NCBI RefSeq assembly: GCF_014202315.1
Contig: NZ_JACHGN010000010.1
Coordinates: forward strand, 186,001-250,000
Length of the DNA: 64,000 nt
Reading direction: 5' to 3'
From: Thermocatellispora tengchongensis
GTDB taxonomy: Bacteria; Actinomycetota; Actinomycetes; Streptosporangiales; Streptosporangiaceae
Numbering within the stretch: position 1 is the first letter of the stretch; every line of letters starts with the position of its first letter. Below are positions 55,207 to 63,581 of the stretch, piece after piece. Position numbers and translations under genes: made by a program. Under the pieces are notes generated by a model, which saw nothing but the letters and a program-made list of their open reading frames with translations, was not told the DNA's origin and did not search any database.

Positions 55207-56262
55207 CTAGCGATCCGCGGGCACGAGCACCCCCAGATCGGGGATCTGCCCGCCGCGGAGCGGATCGAGCACGTACGCCGCCGCGTCGGCGGGCGGCAGT
55301 TCGCGCGCGGCGTCGGCGATGGCGCCGGAGACCAGGGCGGCGGCGAAGGAGGTGCCGCTCCAGCGGGCGTACCCGGAAAAGCCGCACGCCGACAGGAAGG
55401 TGCTGGCCAGCCACTCGCCGGGGGCGCAGGCGTTCACCCACGGCCCGTACGCCGAGAAGGGCGCGCGGCCGGTCCCGGCGGCGTCGAGCGCGCCGACGGC
55501 GACCACGCCGGGCAGCGCGGCAGGCCAGAACGGGCGGGAGGAGCCGGTGTTGCCCGCGCAGGCCACCACGACCGTGCCGGGGAGCTGCTCCAGCGCGCGG
55601 GCGAGCAGCGGCGGGGGCTGGTCGTCGGCGGTGTGGGCGCCCAGCGACAGGTTGAGCACCTGGGGCGGGCGCTCGCGCAGCCCGGCCAGGGCGCGCAGGA
55701 GCCCGGCCTCGTCGCCGACGCCGTGTCCGTCGAGCACCCGGCCGATCCGCAGCCGGACGCCGGGGGCGCGGCGCAGCAGCAGCCCGGCGATGAACGTGCC
55801 GTGGCCGGCCTGGGCGTCCAGGGCGAGGTCGCCGTCGGAGTCGGCGAGCTCGTCGCTGCCGGCCCCGCGCTCGGAATACCAGGGGCTGTCGTTCCACCAC
55901 GGGTGGGGCGCGATGCCGGTGTCGAGCACCGCGACACTGACGAGGCTGGGCGGGCCGCCCGGCCCGGGATCGACGGGCCCGGTGGGGAACGGCCGGGTGG
56001 CGGGCCCGCCGAAGAACAGCGGCTGGCCGACCAGGACGTGGTTGGGGGAGGCCGGCAGCCCCTGGGAGCGCAGGTCGTCGGCGAGCGCGACGGGATCGAC
56101 CCCCGGCGCGAGCCGCACCTGGCATACGCCGTCATGCTCGGAAACGCCCTGACTCCACCGCTCGACGGCGCTCACGGCGGTATGGTCGATGAGGAGCTGT
56201 CGCGGGCGGATGAGCGCGGGCGCGCCTGCCGTGCGCGACACGGCGATGACGTGGGCGTGCAT
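55207..56262 (-). CDS. Intracellular S8 subtilisin-like serine protease
   Basis: A 351-aa S8 peptidase. Catalytic residues are Asp114 (AVLDTGIAPH), His154 (AGHGTFIAG) and Ser305 (WSGTSFAAAL); the oxyanion Asn238 is in ACAGNTGS. There is no signal peptide, so it acts inside the cell. The first about 100 residues are an N-terminal, possibly inhibitory or targeting, domain. ATG 56262 follows GGAGG at six bases. It is the first of the minus-strand set with the ECF sigma factor, the beta-sandwich protein and CHAT, and lies 73 bases before the sigma gene. Confidence 0.9.
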   Translation of the reverse strand: MHAHVIAVSRTAGAPALIRPRQLLIDHTAVSAVERWSQGVSEHDGVCQVRLAPGVDPVALADDLRSQGLPASPNHVLVGQPLFFGGPATRPFPTGPVDPGPGGPPSLVSVAVLDTGIAPHPWWNDSPWYSERGAGSDELADSDGDLALDAQAGHGTFIAGLLLRRAPGVRLRIGRVLDGHGVGDEAGLLRALAGLRERPPQVLNLSLGAHTADDQPPPLLARALEQLPGTVVVACAGNTGSSRPFWPAALPGVVAVGALDAAGTGRAPFSAYGPWVNACAPGEWLASTFLSACGFSGYARWSGTSFAAALVSGAIADAARELPPADAAAYVLDPLRGGQIPDLGVLVPADR

Positions 56263-56468
56263 ACGATGCCTCCGGGGGTGAGGATGTGACTGCGGAGTGT
56301 AGTCGCCGTGGCCCGTGATCGTGTCAAGTGCCACTGGCGCAACATCTCGGTATGACCCACCTCTGGTGTCACGTCACGACCGACGGTAGTCTCTCCTACA
56401 GTCACTCGTGATCATCCCAGTACGAGGCCGTTGGGGAAGGCGCACCTCGTACCGAAACGGGAGGTCCG

Positions 56469-56963
56469 GTGTCTGCTCGTGGCGTGCTTTACGTCCACTC
56501 GGCTCAGCCTGCGCTGTGCCCGCACATTGAATGGGCGGTCGCGGGCGTACTTGGCGTGCCCGTCGACCTGACGTGGACTCCTCAGCCCGCCGCGCCGGGC
56601 ACCCTGCGCGCGCAGGCGGAGTGGGAGGGCCGCGCCGGCACGGCGGCCGCCGTGACGTCCTCGCTCATGGGATGGCAGCGCATCCGCTTTGAGATCACCG
56701 AGGACGCCTCGCCGGGCGTGGACGGGGCGCGGCATGCCTACACGCCGACGCTCGGCGCGTTCAGCGCCGTCATCGGCGCGTCGGGCGACATCCTTGTGCC
56801 CGAGGACCGCCTGCGCTCGGCGATGCTGATGGCCGCGCAGGGCCGTGTCGTGCTGGAGGAGGAGCTGGACAAACTGCTCGGCAAGCCGTGGGATGAGGAA
56901 CTGGAGCCGTTCCGGTACGCCGGCGACGGTGCGCCGGTGCGCTGGCTCCACGCCGCCGTGTAA
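56469..56963 (+). CDS. DUF3145 family protein
   Basis: A 164-aa actinobacteria-specific protein. Recognised by VLYVHSAQPALCPHIEWAVA, LGVPVDLTWTPQPAAPGTLR and MGWQRIRFEITEDASPGVDG, followed by an acidic C-terminus. Its function is unknown, but it is regularly next to the fatty acid synthase II genes, as here. GTG 56469 follows GGGAGG. A strong bidirectional hairpin lies downstream. Confidence 0.9.
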   Translation: MSARGVLYVHSAQPALCPHIEWAVAGVLGVPVDLTWTPQPAAPGTLRAQAEWEGRAGTAAAVTSSLMGWQRIRFEITEDASPGVDGARHAYTPTLGAFSAVIGASGDILVPEDRLRSAMLMAAQGRVVLEEELDKLLGKPWDEELEPFRYAGDGAPVRWLHAAV

Positions 56964-57035
56964 GACTGGCCCGGTGCGCCACCGGGCGCCGGCGTGTGCG
57001 CGGTCGGGGAAGCCGCACACCCGCCGGACGCACAC

Positions 57036-57063
57036 AACCCCCGCACGCCATCGTGCGGGGGTT
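57036..57063. terminator. Bidirectional terminator between DUF3145 and the fab operon
   Basis: AACCCCCGCACG (57036-57047) pairs perfectly with CGTGCGGGGGTT (57052-57063) around the loop CCAT. It lies 73 bases after the DUF3145 stop and about 225 bases after the end of accD on the other strand. Confidence 0.8.
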
Positions 57064-57287
57064 GCTGTCTGTGCGGGGGTGAACTCCGCAGAGGTGAACT
57101 CCGCGGGCGGGCTCCGCAGGGGTGGTCTCGGCGGGGCCGGCCTTGCGGGCCTGGTCCCGCCGCGTCTGCCCCTGCGGGCCCTTGCGGCGTCTGACCTTGC
57201 GGGCCCTGGCCGTGTCCGCCCGTGTGAGCCCTGGCCGCGTCTGCCCCTGCGGGGCCGGCCCTTACGGGGCCTGCTGGGGTGCCGGGG
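57064..57287. other. Imperfect-repeat stretch between terminator and accD
   Basis: A 224-base stretch made of imperfect, overlapping repeats such as CTTGCGGGCC/CCCTGCGGGGCC and GTGAACTCCGC (twice). No credible gene is present. Together with the preceding 100 bases it forms the 324-base gap between DUF3145 and accD. Confidence 0.5.
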
Positions 57288-58712
57288 TTACAGCGGGATG
57301 TTGCCGTGGGCGCCGCGCGCCGGGGTGGCCTGGGCCAGGATCTTGGCGATCCTGCCGCGGGTCTCGGCGGGGTCGATGACCTCGTCCACCACGCCCAGCG
57401 CCACGGCCCGGTCCAGGCCGCCGGCCAGCTTCTCGTGCTCCTCGGCCAGCCGGGCCTCCAGCGCCGAGCGCTCCTCCTCGGGGGCCGCGGCCAGCTCGCG
57501 CCGTTTGAGCACGCGTACGGCGGCCACGGCGCCCATGACCGCGATCTGCGCGGTGGGCCAGGCGAAGACCTTGGTCGCGCCGAGCGCGCGGGAGTTCATC
57601 GCGATGTACGCCCCGCCGTACGCCTTGCGGGTGACCAGCGTGACCCGCGGCACCGACGCCTCGGCGAAGGCGTGCAGCAGCTTGGCGCCGCGGCGTACGA
57701 CCCCGTCGTGCTCCTGGCCGACGCCCGGCAGGTAGCCCGGCACATCGACGAGGACCACCAGAGGCACCCCGAACGCATCGCACATCCGGACGAAGCGGGC
57801 GGCCTTCTCGGCCGAGGCGGCGTCCAGGCAGCCGCCGAGCCGCATCGGGTTGTTGGCGATCACGCCGACGGTGCGGCCCGCGAGGCGGCCCAGGGTGGTG
57901 ACGACGTTGGGCGCCCACTTGGGGTGCAGCTCCACGCCGGGCTCGTCCAGCAGGCCCTTGATCAGCGGCTTGACGTCGTACGCCCGCCGCGGCGACTCGG
58001 GGAGCAGGTCGCTGAAGTCGGCCTCCTCCACTTCCGAGGCGCGGACCCGGCCCTGGTGGCCGAGCAGCACGGCCAGCCTGCGCGCCTGCACCAGCGCCTC
58101 GGCCTCGGTCTTGGTCACGACGTGCACCACGCCGCTGCGCTTGCTGTGCGGCTCGGGCCCGCCCAGCCCGGCCATGTCGATCTGCTCGCCGGTGACGCTG
58201 CGCACGACGTCGGGGCCGGTGACGAAGATGCGGCCGGAGTCGGCGAGGATGACGATGTCGGTGAGCGCGGGCCCGTACGCGGCGCCGCCGGCGGCGGGGC
58301 CGACGACCACGGAGAGCTGGGGCACCACACCGGACGCCTTGGTCATGGCGTTGAACACCCGGCCCACGGCGTGCAGCGACTCCACGCCCTCGGCCAGCCG
58401 GGCGCCCCCGGAGTGCCAGATGCCGACAACGGGCACCCGCTCGCGCACGGCGACGTCGTAGGCGTGCACGATGTGCTCGCAGCCCTCGCTGCCCATCGCG
58501 CCGCCCTGCACCCGCGCGTCGCTGCAGAAGGCGACCACGGGCACGCCCTCGACGCGGCCCATGGCGGCCAGCACGCCGCTCTTGTCCTCGGGGGTGATCA
58601 GCCGGAGCGAGCCCTCGTCGAGGAAGGCGGCCAGGCGCGTGGCAGGGTCGCGGGGATCGACGGCCTCCTTGTCGGAGGCCGGACTCACCACCCTGTTGTC
58701 AAGCATCGTCAT
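57288..58712 (-). CDS. accD: Acyl-CoA carboxylase carboxyltransferase (AccD type)
   Basis: A 474-aa carboxyltransferase of the propionyl/acetyl-CoA carboxylase beta group. Conserved blocks include FCSDARVQGGAMGSEGCEHI, GIWHSGGARLAEGVESLHAV and NNPMRLGGCLDAASAEKAAR. DVPGYLPGVGQEHDGVVRRG and KAYGGAYIAMNSRALGA follow. With a biotinylated AccA-type subunit encoded elsewhere it makes malonyl-CoA (or methylmalonyl-CoA). It ends the operon fabD-fabH-acpP-fabF-accD. The same order of fab genes plus accD is seen in mycobacterial FAS-II (fabD-acpM-kasA-kasB-accD6). ATG 58712 or ATG 58706 may start it. Confidence 0.9.
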   Translation of the reverse strand: MTMLDNRVVSPASDKEAVDPRDPATRLAAFLDEGSLRLITPEDKSGVLAAMGRVEGVPVVAFCSDARVQGGAMGSEGCEHIVHAYDVAVRERVPVVGIWHSGGARLAEGVESLHAVGRVFNAMTKASGVVPQLSVVVGPAAGGAAYGPALTDIVILADSGRIFVTGPDVVRSVTGEQIDMAGLGGPEPHSKRSGVVHVVTKTEAEALVQARRLAVLLGHQGRVRASEVEEADFSDLLPESPRRAYDVKPLIKGLLDEPGVELHPKWAPNVVTTLGRLAGRTVGVIANNPMRLGGCLDAASAEKAARFVRMCDAFGVPLVVLVDVPGYLPGVGQEHDGVVRRGAKLLHAFAEASVPRVTLVTRKAYGGAYIAMNSRALGATKVFAWPTAQIAVMGAVAAVRVLKRRELAAAPEEERSALEARLAEEHEKLAGGLDRAVALGVVDEVIDPAETRGRIAKILAQATPARGAHGNIPL

Positions 58713-58730
58713 GAACGGCTCCTCGTGACG

Positions 58731-59963
58731 TCAGTGAGTGGTGAAGGCGACGGCCACGTTGTGGCCGCCGAACCCGAACGAGTTGTTGATCGCGGCGATC
58801 TGGCCCTCGGGGAGCTTGCGCGGCTCGCCACGTACGATCTCGACCTCGATCCCGTCGGCGGGGTCGTCGAGGTTGGCCGTGGGCGGGACGATCCGCTCCT
58901 TCAGGGCGAGGACCGTGAAGACGGACTCGATGCCGCCCGCGCCGCCGAGCAGGTGGCCGGTCATGGACTTGGTCGCGGTGACCAGCGGGTGGCCGCCGAT
59001 CGCGTCCTTGATCGCGGTGGTCTCGATCTCGTCGCCCACGGGGGTGCCGGTGGCGTGCGCGTTGACGTGCACCACGTCGGCGGCGCTGATCCCGGCCGCG
59101 CGGATCGCGCGCTCCATGGCGACCTTGCCGCCGGTGCCGCTGGGCTCGGGGGCGGAGATGTGGTGGCCGTCGCTGGAGAAGCCGGCCCCGCCGGCGACGG
59201 CGTAGATGGTGGCGCCGCGGGCGAGCGCGTGCTCCTCCGACTCCAGCACCAGGATGCCCGCGCCCTCGCCCAGGACGAAGCCGTCGCGGGCCTTGTCGAA
59301 GGGCCGCGAGGCGCGCTCGGGCTCGTCGTTGCGGGTGGACATCGCGCGCATGGCGGCGAAGGAGGCGATGTTGAGCGGGTGGATGGCCGCCTCGGTGCCG
59401 CCCGCCACCACCACGTCCGCGCGCCCGGAGCGGATCATCTCGATCGCGTAGCCGATGGACTCGGCGCCGGTCGCGCAGGCGCTGACGGTGGCGTGGGCGC
59501 CGGCCCGCGCGCCGAGGTCGATGCTGATCCATCCGGCGGAGCCGTTGGGCATCAGCATGGGCACGGTGAACGGCGAGAGCCGGTTCCAGCCCTTGTCGCG
59601 GTAGGTGTCGTACGCCTGGAGGATCGTGGTGATGCCGCCGATCCCGCTGCCGACGACGACGCCCAGACGATCGGGGTCGACCTTGGGCGTGCCGGCGTCC
59701 TCCCACGCCTGGCGGGCGGCGATGAGGGCGAACTGCTCCGCCCGGTCCAGCCGGCGCGCCTCGGGCCGGGGCAGCACGTCGCCGGGATCGACGGCGGCCA
59801 CGCCGGCGAACTTCACCGGGACCGTGTCGATCCAGTCCGCGGTGAGGGGCTTGATCCCCGACCGACCGGCGAGGAGCGCCGACCAGGTCGTGGCGGCGTC
59901 CCCACCGAGGGGCGTCGTCGCGCCGAGTCCGGTGACGACAACGCGTACCTGGTCCTTACTCAC
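58731..59963 (-). CDS. fabF: 3-oxoacyl-ACP synthase II FabF
   Basis: A 410-aa KAS II. The catalytic Cys163 is in VSACATGAES; the two catalytic His are in NAHATGTPVGD and KSMTGHLLGGAGG. It condenses malonyl-ACP with growing acyl-ACP in the dissociated (type II) fatty acid pathway. GTG 59963 opens VSKDQVRVVVTGLGATTPLG. It lies 51 bases after acpP and 18 bases before accD. Confidence 0.95.
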   Translation of the reverse strand: MSKDQVRVVVTGLGATTPLGGDAATTWSALLAGRSGIKPLTADWIDTVPVKFAGVAAVDPGDVLPRPEARRLDRAEQFALIAARQAWEDAGTPKVDPDRLGVVVGSGIGGITTILQAYDTYRDKGWNRLSPFTVPMLMPNGSAGWISIDLGARAGAHATVSACATGAESIGYAIEMIRSGRADVVVAGGTEAAIHPLNIASFAAMRAMSTRNDEPERASRPFDKARDGFVLGEGAGILVLESEEHALARGATIYAVAGGAGFSSDGHHISAPEPSGTGGKVAMERAIRAAGISAADVVHVNAHATGTPVGDEIETTAIKDAIGGHPLVTATKSMTGHLLGGAGGIESVFTVLALKERIVPPTANLDDPADGIEVEIVRGEPRKLPEGQIAAINNSFGFGGHNVAVAFTTH

Positions 59964-60014
59964 TTTTCTGCACTCCTCTGGTCGGCTCTGCCCGGATCGG
60001 TTGACCGGGGTCGG

Positions 60015-60254
60015 TCAGGACTGGATGAAGTTGACGACGTCCTTGACGGTCTTGAGGTTCTTGAGCTGGTCGTCGGGGATCTCGACGCCGAACTCGTCCT
60101 GGGCGGCAACGGCGATCTCGACCATGGACAGCGAGTCGATGTCGAGGTCGTCCACGAAGCTCTTCTCGGGGGTGACCTCGGTCGCCGGGATGCCGGTGAT
60201 CTCGTTGATGATCTTGCCGAGGCCCGCGAGGATCTCCGGTTCGGTCATGGCCAT
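60015..60254 (-). CDS. acpP: Acyl carrier protein AcpP
   Basis: A 79-aa ACP. The phosphopantetheine Ser41 is in DDLDIDSLSMVE. ATG 60254 is followed by a second ATG at 60248; the GGGAG site lies about ten bases before the first. It carries acyl chains between FabD, FabH and FabF, and is encoded in the middle of this operon. Confidence 0.95.
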   Translation of the reverse strand: MAMTEPEILAGLGKIINEITGIPATEVTPEKSFVDDLDIDSLSMVEIAVAAQDEFGVEIPDDQLKNLKTVKDVVNFIQS

Positions 60255-60332
60255 GTCGCGCTTACTCCCTTGGTTCGTGTTCTCGGGTGTTTCGGTGTTG
60301 CAGCCCGCCGAGGGCCGGCGGGCGTGCAAGTC

Positions 60333-61289
60333 TCATGGGATCTCGATCACTTGGCCCGCGTAGGTGAGGCCGGCGCCGAAGCCGAGCAGCAGGGCCAGAC
60401 CCCCGGAGGGGACCTCGCCGCGCTCGATCATGCGGGACAGCGCCATCGGGATCGAGGCCGCCGAGGTGTTGCCCGCGAGCACGATGTCGCGGGCGACCAC
60501 GGCCCGGTCGGAGCCGATCTTACGCGCGATCGAGTCGATGATGCGCAGGTTGGCCTGGTGGGGCACGAAGGCCGCCAGCTCCGACGGCGCCACGCCGGCA
60601 CGCTCGCACGCCTCGACGGCCACGGGGTGCAGCGAGGTGGTCGCCCACCGGAACACGGTCTGGCCCTCCTGGTGCAGGAAGGAGTCGCGGTCCTTGATGA
60701 TGATCGCGTCGTACTTGTCCCCGGAACTGCCCCATACGACGGGGCCTATGCCCGGGGTCTCGGACGGGCCGACCACGGCGGCGCCCGCGCCGTCGGCGAA
60801 GATCACCGCGGTGGCGCGGTCGTTCCAGTCGATCCACTGCGAGAACTTCTCGGTGCCGACCACGAGCACGTTGGTGGCCGAGCCGGCCCGGACGTTGTCG
60901 GAGGCCGCGGCGAGGGCGTAGCAGAAGCCGGCGCACGCGGCGTTGACGTCGTAGGCGCCGGGCGCGTGGATGCCCAGCCGGCTGGCGACCCGGGCCGCGG
61001 CGTTGGGGATCTGGGTCTCCATCGTGCAGGTGGCCACGATCACCAGGTCGATGTCGGCCGCCGACAGGCCGCTGGCGGCCAGCGCCTTGCCGCCGGCCTG
61101 CACGGCCAGGTCGATCTCGGACTCGGTCTCGGCCGCGATCCGCCGCTCGGCGATGCCCACGCGGCTGCGGATCCACTCGTCGTCGGTGTCCATGGTCTTG
61201 GCCAGGTCGTCGTTGGTGACCACGTTGGCCGGCTGGTAGTGCCCGAACGCGAGCACGCGCGCCCCGGGGGCGCCCTGGGGCAGCCTCAC
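60333..61289 (-). CDS. fabH: 3-oxoacyl-ACP synthase III FabH
   Basis: A 318-aa KAS III. Cys119 (NAACAGFCYALAAA), His in PHQANLRI and Asn in AGNTSAASIP form the catalytic triad. It starts fatty acid synthesis by joining an acyl-CoA (acetyl or branched) with malonyl-ACP. GTG 61289 overlaps the fabD stop as GTGA and follows GGGAGG. Actinomycetes use it to choose branched primers. Confidence 0.95.
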   Translation of the reverse strand: MRLPQGAPGARVLAFGHYQPANVVTNDDLAKTMDTDDEWIRSRVGIAERRIAAETESEIDLAVQAGGKALAASGLSAADIDLVIVATCTMETQIPNAAARVASRLGIHAPGAYDVNAACAGFCYALAAASDNVRAGSATNVLVVGTEKFSQWIDWNDRATAVIFADGAGAAVVGPSETPGIGPVVWGSSGDKYDAIIIKDRDSFLHQEGQTVFRWATTSLHPVAVEACERAGVAPSELAAFVPHQANLRIIDSIARKIGSDRAVVARDIVLAGNTSAASIPMALSRMIERGEVPSGGLALLLGFGAGLTYAGQVIEIP

Positions 61290-62182
61290 CGCAGGACCTC
61301 CCGCGCGGCGTCGAGGTCGTCGGGGGTCTTCAGCGCGACCGTGGTGACGCCCTTGAGCGCCCGCTTGGCGATGGCGGTGAGGGTGCCGCCGGGGGTGAGC
61401 TCGATCATGTGGGTGACGCCGAGCGCGGCCATGGTCTCCATGCAGGAGTCCCACCGCACCGGGTTGCTGACCTGGGCGATCAGCCGGTCGAGGAACTCGG
61501 CCCCGCTGGCGACGGCGGCGCCGTCGGCGTTGGACAGCAGCGTGATCCGCGGGTCGGCCGGGGTGATGTCGGCGGCGGCCTGGCGCAGGTGGTCCACCGC
61601 GGGCGCCATGTGCCGGGTGTGGAACGCGCCGGCCACCGACAGGGGCCGCAGCCGGGCCCGGGGCGGCGGGTCGGCGGCGAAGGCGGCGAGCTGCTCGACC
61701 GTGCCGCCCGCGACGATCTGGCCGGGGGCGTTGATGTTGGCCGGGGTCAGGCCGTGCCGGTCGAGCGCGGCCAGCACCTCGGCCTCCTCGCCGCCCAGCA
61801 CGGCGGTCATGCCGGTCTCGGTGACGCTCGCGGCCTTGGCCATGGCCTGGCCGCGTTCGCGGACCAGGGTCAGCGCCTGCTCGGTGGTGAGCACCCCGGC
61901 GAGCGCGGCGGCGGCGAGTTCGCCGACGCTGTGGCCGGCGACGAGATCGGGCTCGGCGCCCAGCGCCTCGGCCGCGGCGAGCGCGGCGGCCACGAGGAGG
62001 GGCTGCGCGACCGCGGTGTCGCGGATCTCGTCAGCCTCCGCCGACGTGCCGTAGGCGATCAGGTCGAGGCCGACGACCTCGGACCACGTGGACAGCCGGT
62101 CCGCGAGGCCCGGGAGTTCGAGCCATGGGGTCAGAAAGCCTGGAGTCTGGGCGCCTTGGCCCGGAGCGACGATGGCGAGCAC
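61286..62182 (-). CDS. fabD: Malonyl-CoA:ACP transacylase FabD
   Basis: A 298-aa transacylase. The active-site Ser85 is in GHSVGE; the catalytic His is in GAFHTRHM. VAPGQGAQTPGF opens the protein from GTG 62182. It loads malonyl units onto AcpP and is the first gene of the fab operon. The 150-base gap upstream contains two TGTAGGGGTC direct repeats, probably for FasR. Confidence 0.95.
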   Translation of the reverse strand: MLAIVAPGQGAQTPGFLTPWLELPGLADRLSTWSEVVGLDLIAYGTSAEADEIRDTAVAQPLLVAAALAAAEALGAEPDLVAGHSVGELAAAALAGVLTTEQALTLVRERGQAMAKAASVTETGMTAVLGGEEAEVLAALDRHGLTPANINAPGQIVAGGTVEQLAAFAADPPPRARLRPLSVAGAFHTRHMAPAVDHLRQAAADITPADPRITLLSNADGAAVASGAEFLDRLIAQVSNPVRWDSCMETMAALGVTHMIELTPGGTLTAIAKRALKGVTTVALKTPDDLDAAREVLR

Positions 62183-62198
62183 ACGCTTCAGCCTGCCC

Positions 62199-62267
62199 TG
62201 TAGGGGTCAGCTACATGGATGGAGATCCGTACGAACTTTGTCCCCGGCTTTTTGTAGGGGTCCTACA
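62199..62267. promoter_or_regulatory. Direct and inverted repeats upstream of fabD (candidate FasR site)
   Basis: TGTAGGGGTC occurs at 62199-62208 and again at 62253-62262, 54 bp apart. Each copy is also half of a small dyad: TGTAG with CTACA (62211-62215), and TGTAGG with CCTACA (62262-62267). The region lies between the fasR and fabD genes. FasR-type regulators are known to activate or control the fabDHPF promoter; the exact site used by this protein is not established, so the assignment is inferential. Confidence 0.45.
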
Positions 62268-62331
62268 GCGGGCATTTCCGGATGGTTTCCCCCGCCCGGT
62301 CAGGCGGGGGGTGCCGGGAATGAGGCCGGAC

Positions 62332-63528
62332 TCACGGCAGCGCCGACTCCGACAGGCGGCCGAGGATCAGGCCGACCTGGAGGGTGAAGGCGGAGCGGCC
62401 CTCGGTGGGCTGGTAGCCGGTCAGTTCGGTGATCTTCTTCAGCCGGTAGCGCACGGTGTTGGGGTGGACGAACAGCAGCCGGGCCGTGGCCTCCAGGGAG
62501 GTGCCCTGCTCCAGGTAGGTGGCGAGGGTGTCGAGCAGCGGGGTGCCCGCCAGCGGGACGTACACGTTCTCGATGAGCTGCGCCCTGGCGTCGGCGTCGC
62601 CGTCGATGGCCCGCTCGGCCAGCAGTTCGTCGGCGTGCACCGGGCGCGGCGCGTCGGGCCAGCCGCAGGCCGCCCGCAGCCCGGCCAGCGCGGCGCGGGC
62701 CGAGCGCGCGGCGGTGTGCAGGTCGGGCACCTCGGGGCCGATGACGATCGGGCCGGGGCCGAACTTGGGCACCACCTGGCGCACGGCCTCGGCGGTGTTC
62801 TCGGCGCCGCCGACGATCACGATCAGCCGCTCGCCCTGCACCCCCGCCAGCAGGTCGAGCCCGCTTCTGCGGCCCCTGTCGCGCAGCCGGTCGATGACGG
62901 TCTCGGGCTTGCCCTCGGGGGCGTGCCCGGCGATCACCATGACGGGGGCGGAGGTCCAGCCGAGCGCGGCGGCCCAGGAGTGCAGCCCGTCGTCCACCTC
63001 GCCGCGTACCAGGGCGTCCACGATCAGGGCTTCGAGGCGGGCGTCCCAGGCGCCGCGCACCTCGGCCTCGCGGGCGTAGACGTGGGCGGCGGCGAAGGCG
63101 ACGTCGCGGGTGTAGCGCAGCACGGCCTGTTCGAGCTGGTCCTCGCCGCCGGGCGCGGCCAGCTCGTCCACCTGGGCGTCGACGACCTCCACCACCACGC
63201 GGACGATGTCCACGGTCTGCTGCAGCGAGATCGAGCGCTTCAGCTCACGGGGCGCGGTGCCGAAGAACTCTATGTTGGGCGTGGGCTTGCCCTCGTCGGC
63301 GTGCTGGAACCACTCCACGAAGGCCGCGATGCCGGCCTGCGCCACCAGGCCCACCCACGACCTGTCCTCGGCCGACAGCGCGCGGAACCAGGGCAGCCGC
63401 TCGTCCATCCGGGCCATCACGGCCGTGCCGAGCGCGCCCATCGCGCGTTCGAGCCTCCGGGTGGTGTCCTCCCGGGTCCGGTCGCCCGCCGCTTCCGCGC
63501 TGCTGTGCTTCTCGGCTCGCTCGGTCAC
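62332..63528 (-). CDS. fasR: FasR-type PucR/CdaR-like regulator of fatty acid synthesis
   Basis: A 398-aa regulator. The C-terminal helix-turn-helix LLFVHPNTVRYRLKKITELT belongs to the PucR/HTH_30 type. The N-terminal region (ALSAEDRSWVGLVAQAGIAA and SISLQQTVDIVRVVVEVVDA) matches the streptomycete FasR group upstream of fabD. FasR activates the fab operon in Streptomyces coelicolor. GTG 63528 is the chosen start. It precedes fabD by 149 bases on the same strand. Confidence 0.88.
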   Translation of the reverse strand: MTERAEKHSSAEAAGDRTREDTTRRLERAMGALGTAVMARMDERLPWFRALSAEDRSWVGLVAQAGIAAFVEWFQHADEGKPTPNIEFFGTAPRELKRSISLQQTVDIVRVVVEVVDAQVDELAAPGGEDQLEQAVLRYTRDVAFAAAHVYAREAEVRGAWDARLEALIVDALVRGEVDDGLHSWAAALGWTSAPVMVIAGHAPEGKPETVIDRLRDRGRRSGLDLLAGVQGERLIVIVGGAENTAEAVRQVVPKFGPGPIVIGPEVPDLHTAARSARAALAGLRAACGWPDAPRPVHADELLAERAIDGDADARAQLIENVYVPLAGTPLLDTLATYLEQGTSLEATARLLFVHPNTVRYRLKKITELTGYQPTEGRSAFTLQVGLILGRLSESALP

Positions 63529-63581
63529 GCATCTAGAGTGCCAGGTCGCGCGCGCAACCCCACACCGCGTCCAAATTGTGG

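Noticed and set aside
57279-62054. A 1591-codon plus-strand open frame across accD-fabF-acpP-fabH-fabD
   Set aside because: It is antisense to five well-recognised fab genes; the product is low-complexity His/Arg/Gly-rich.
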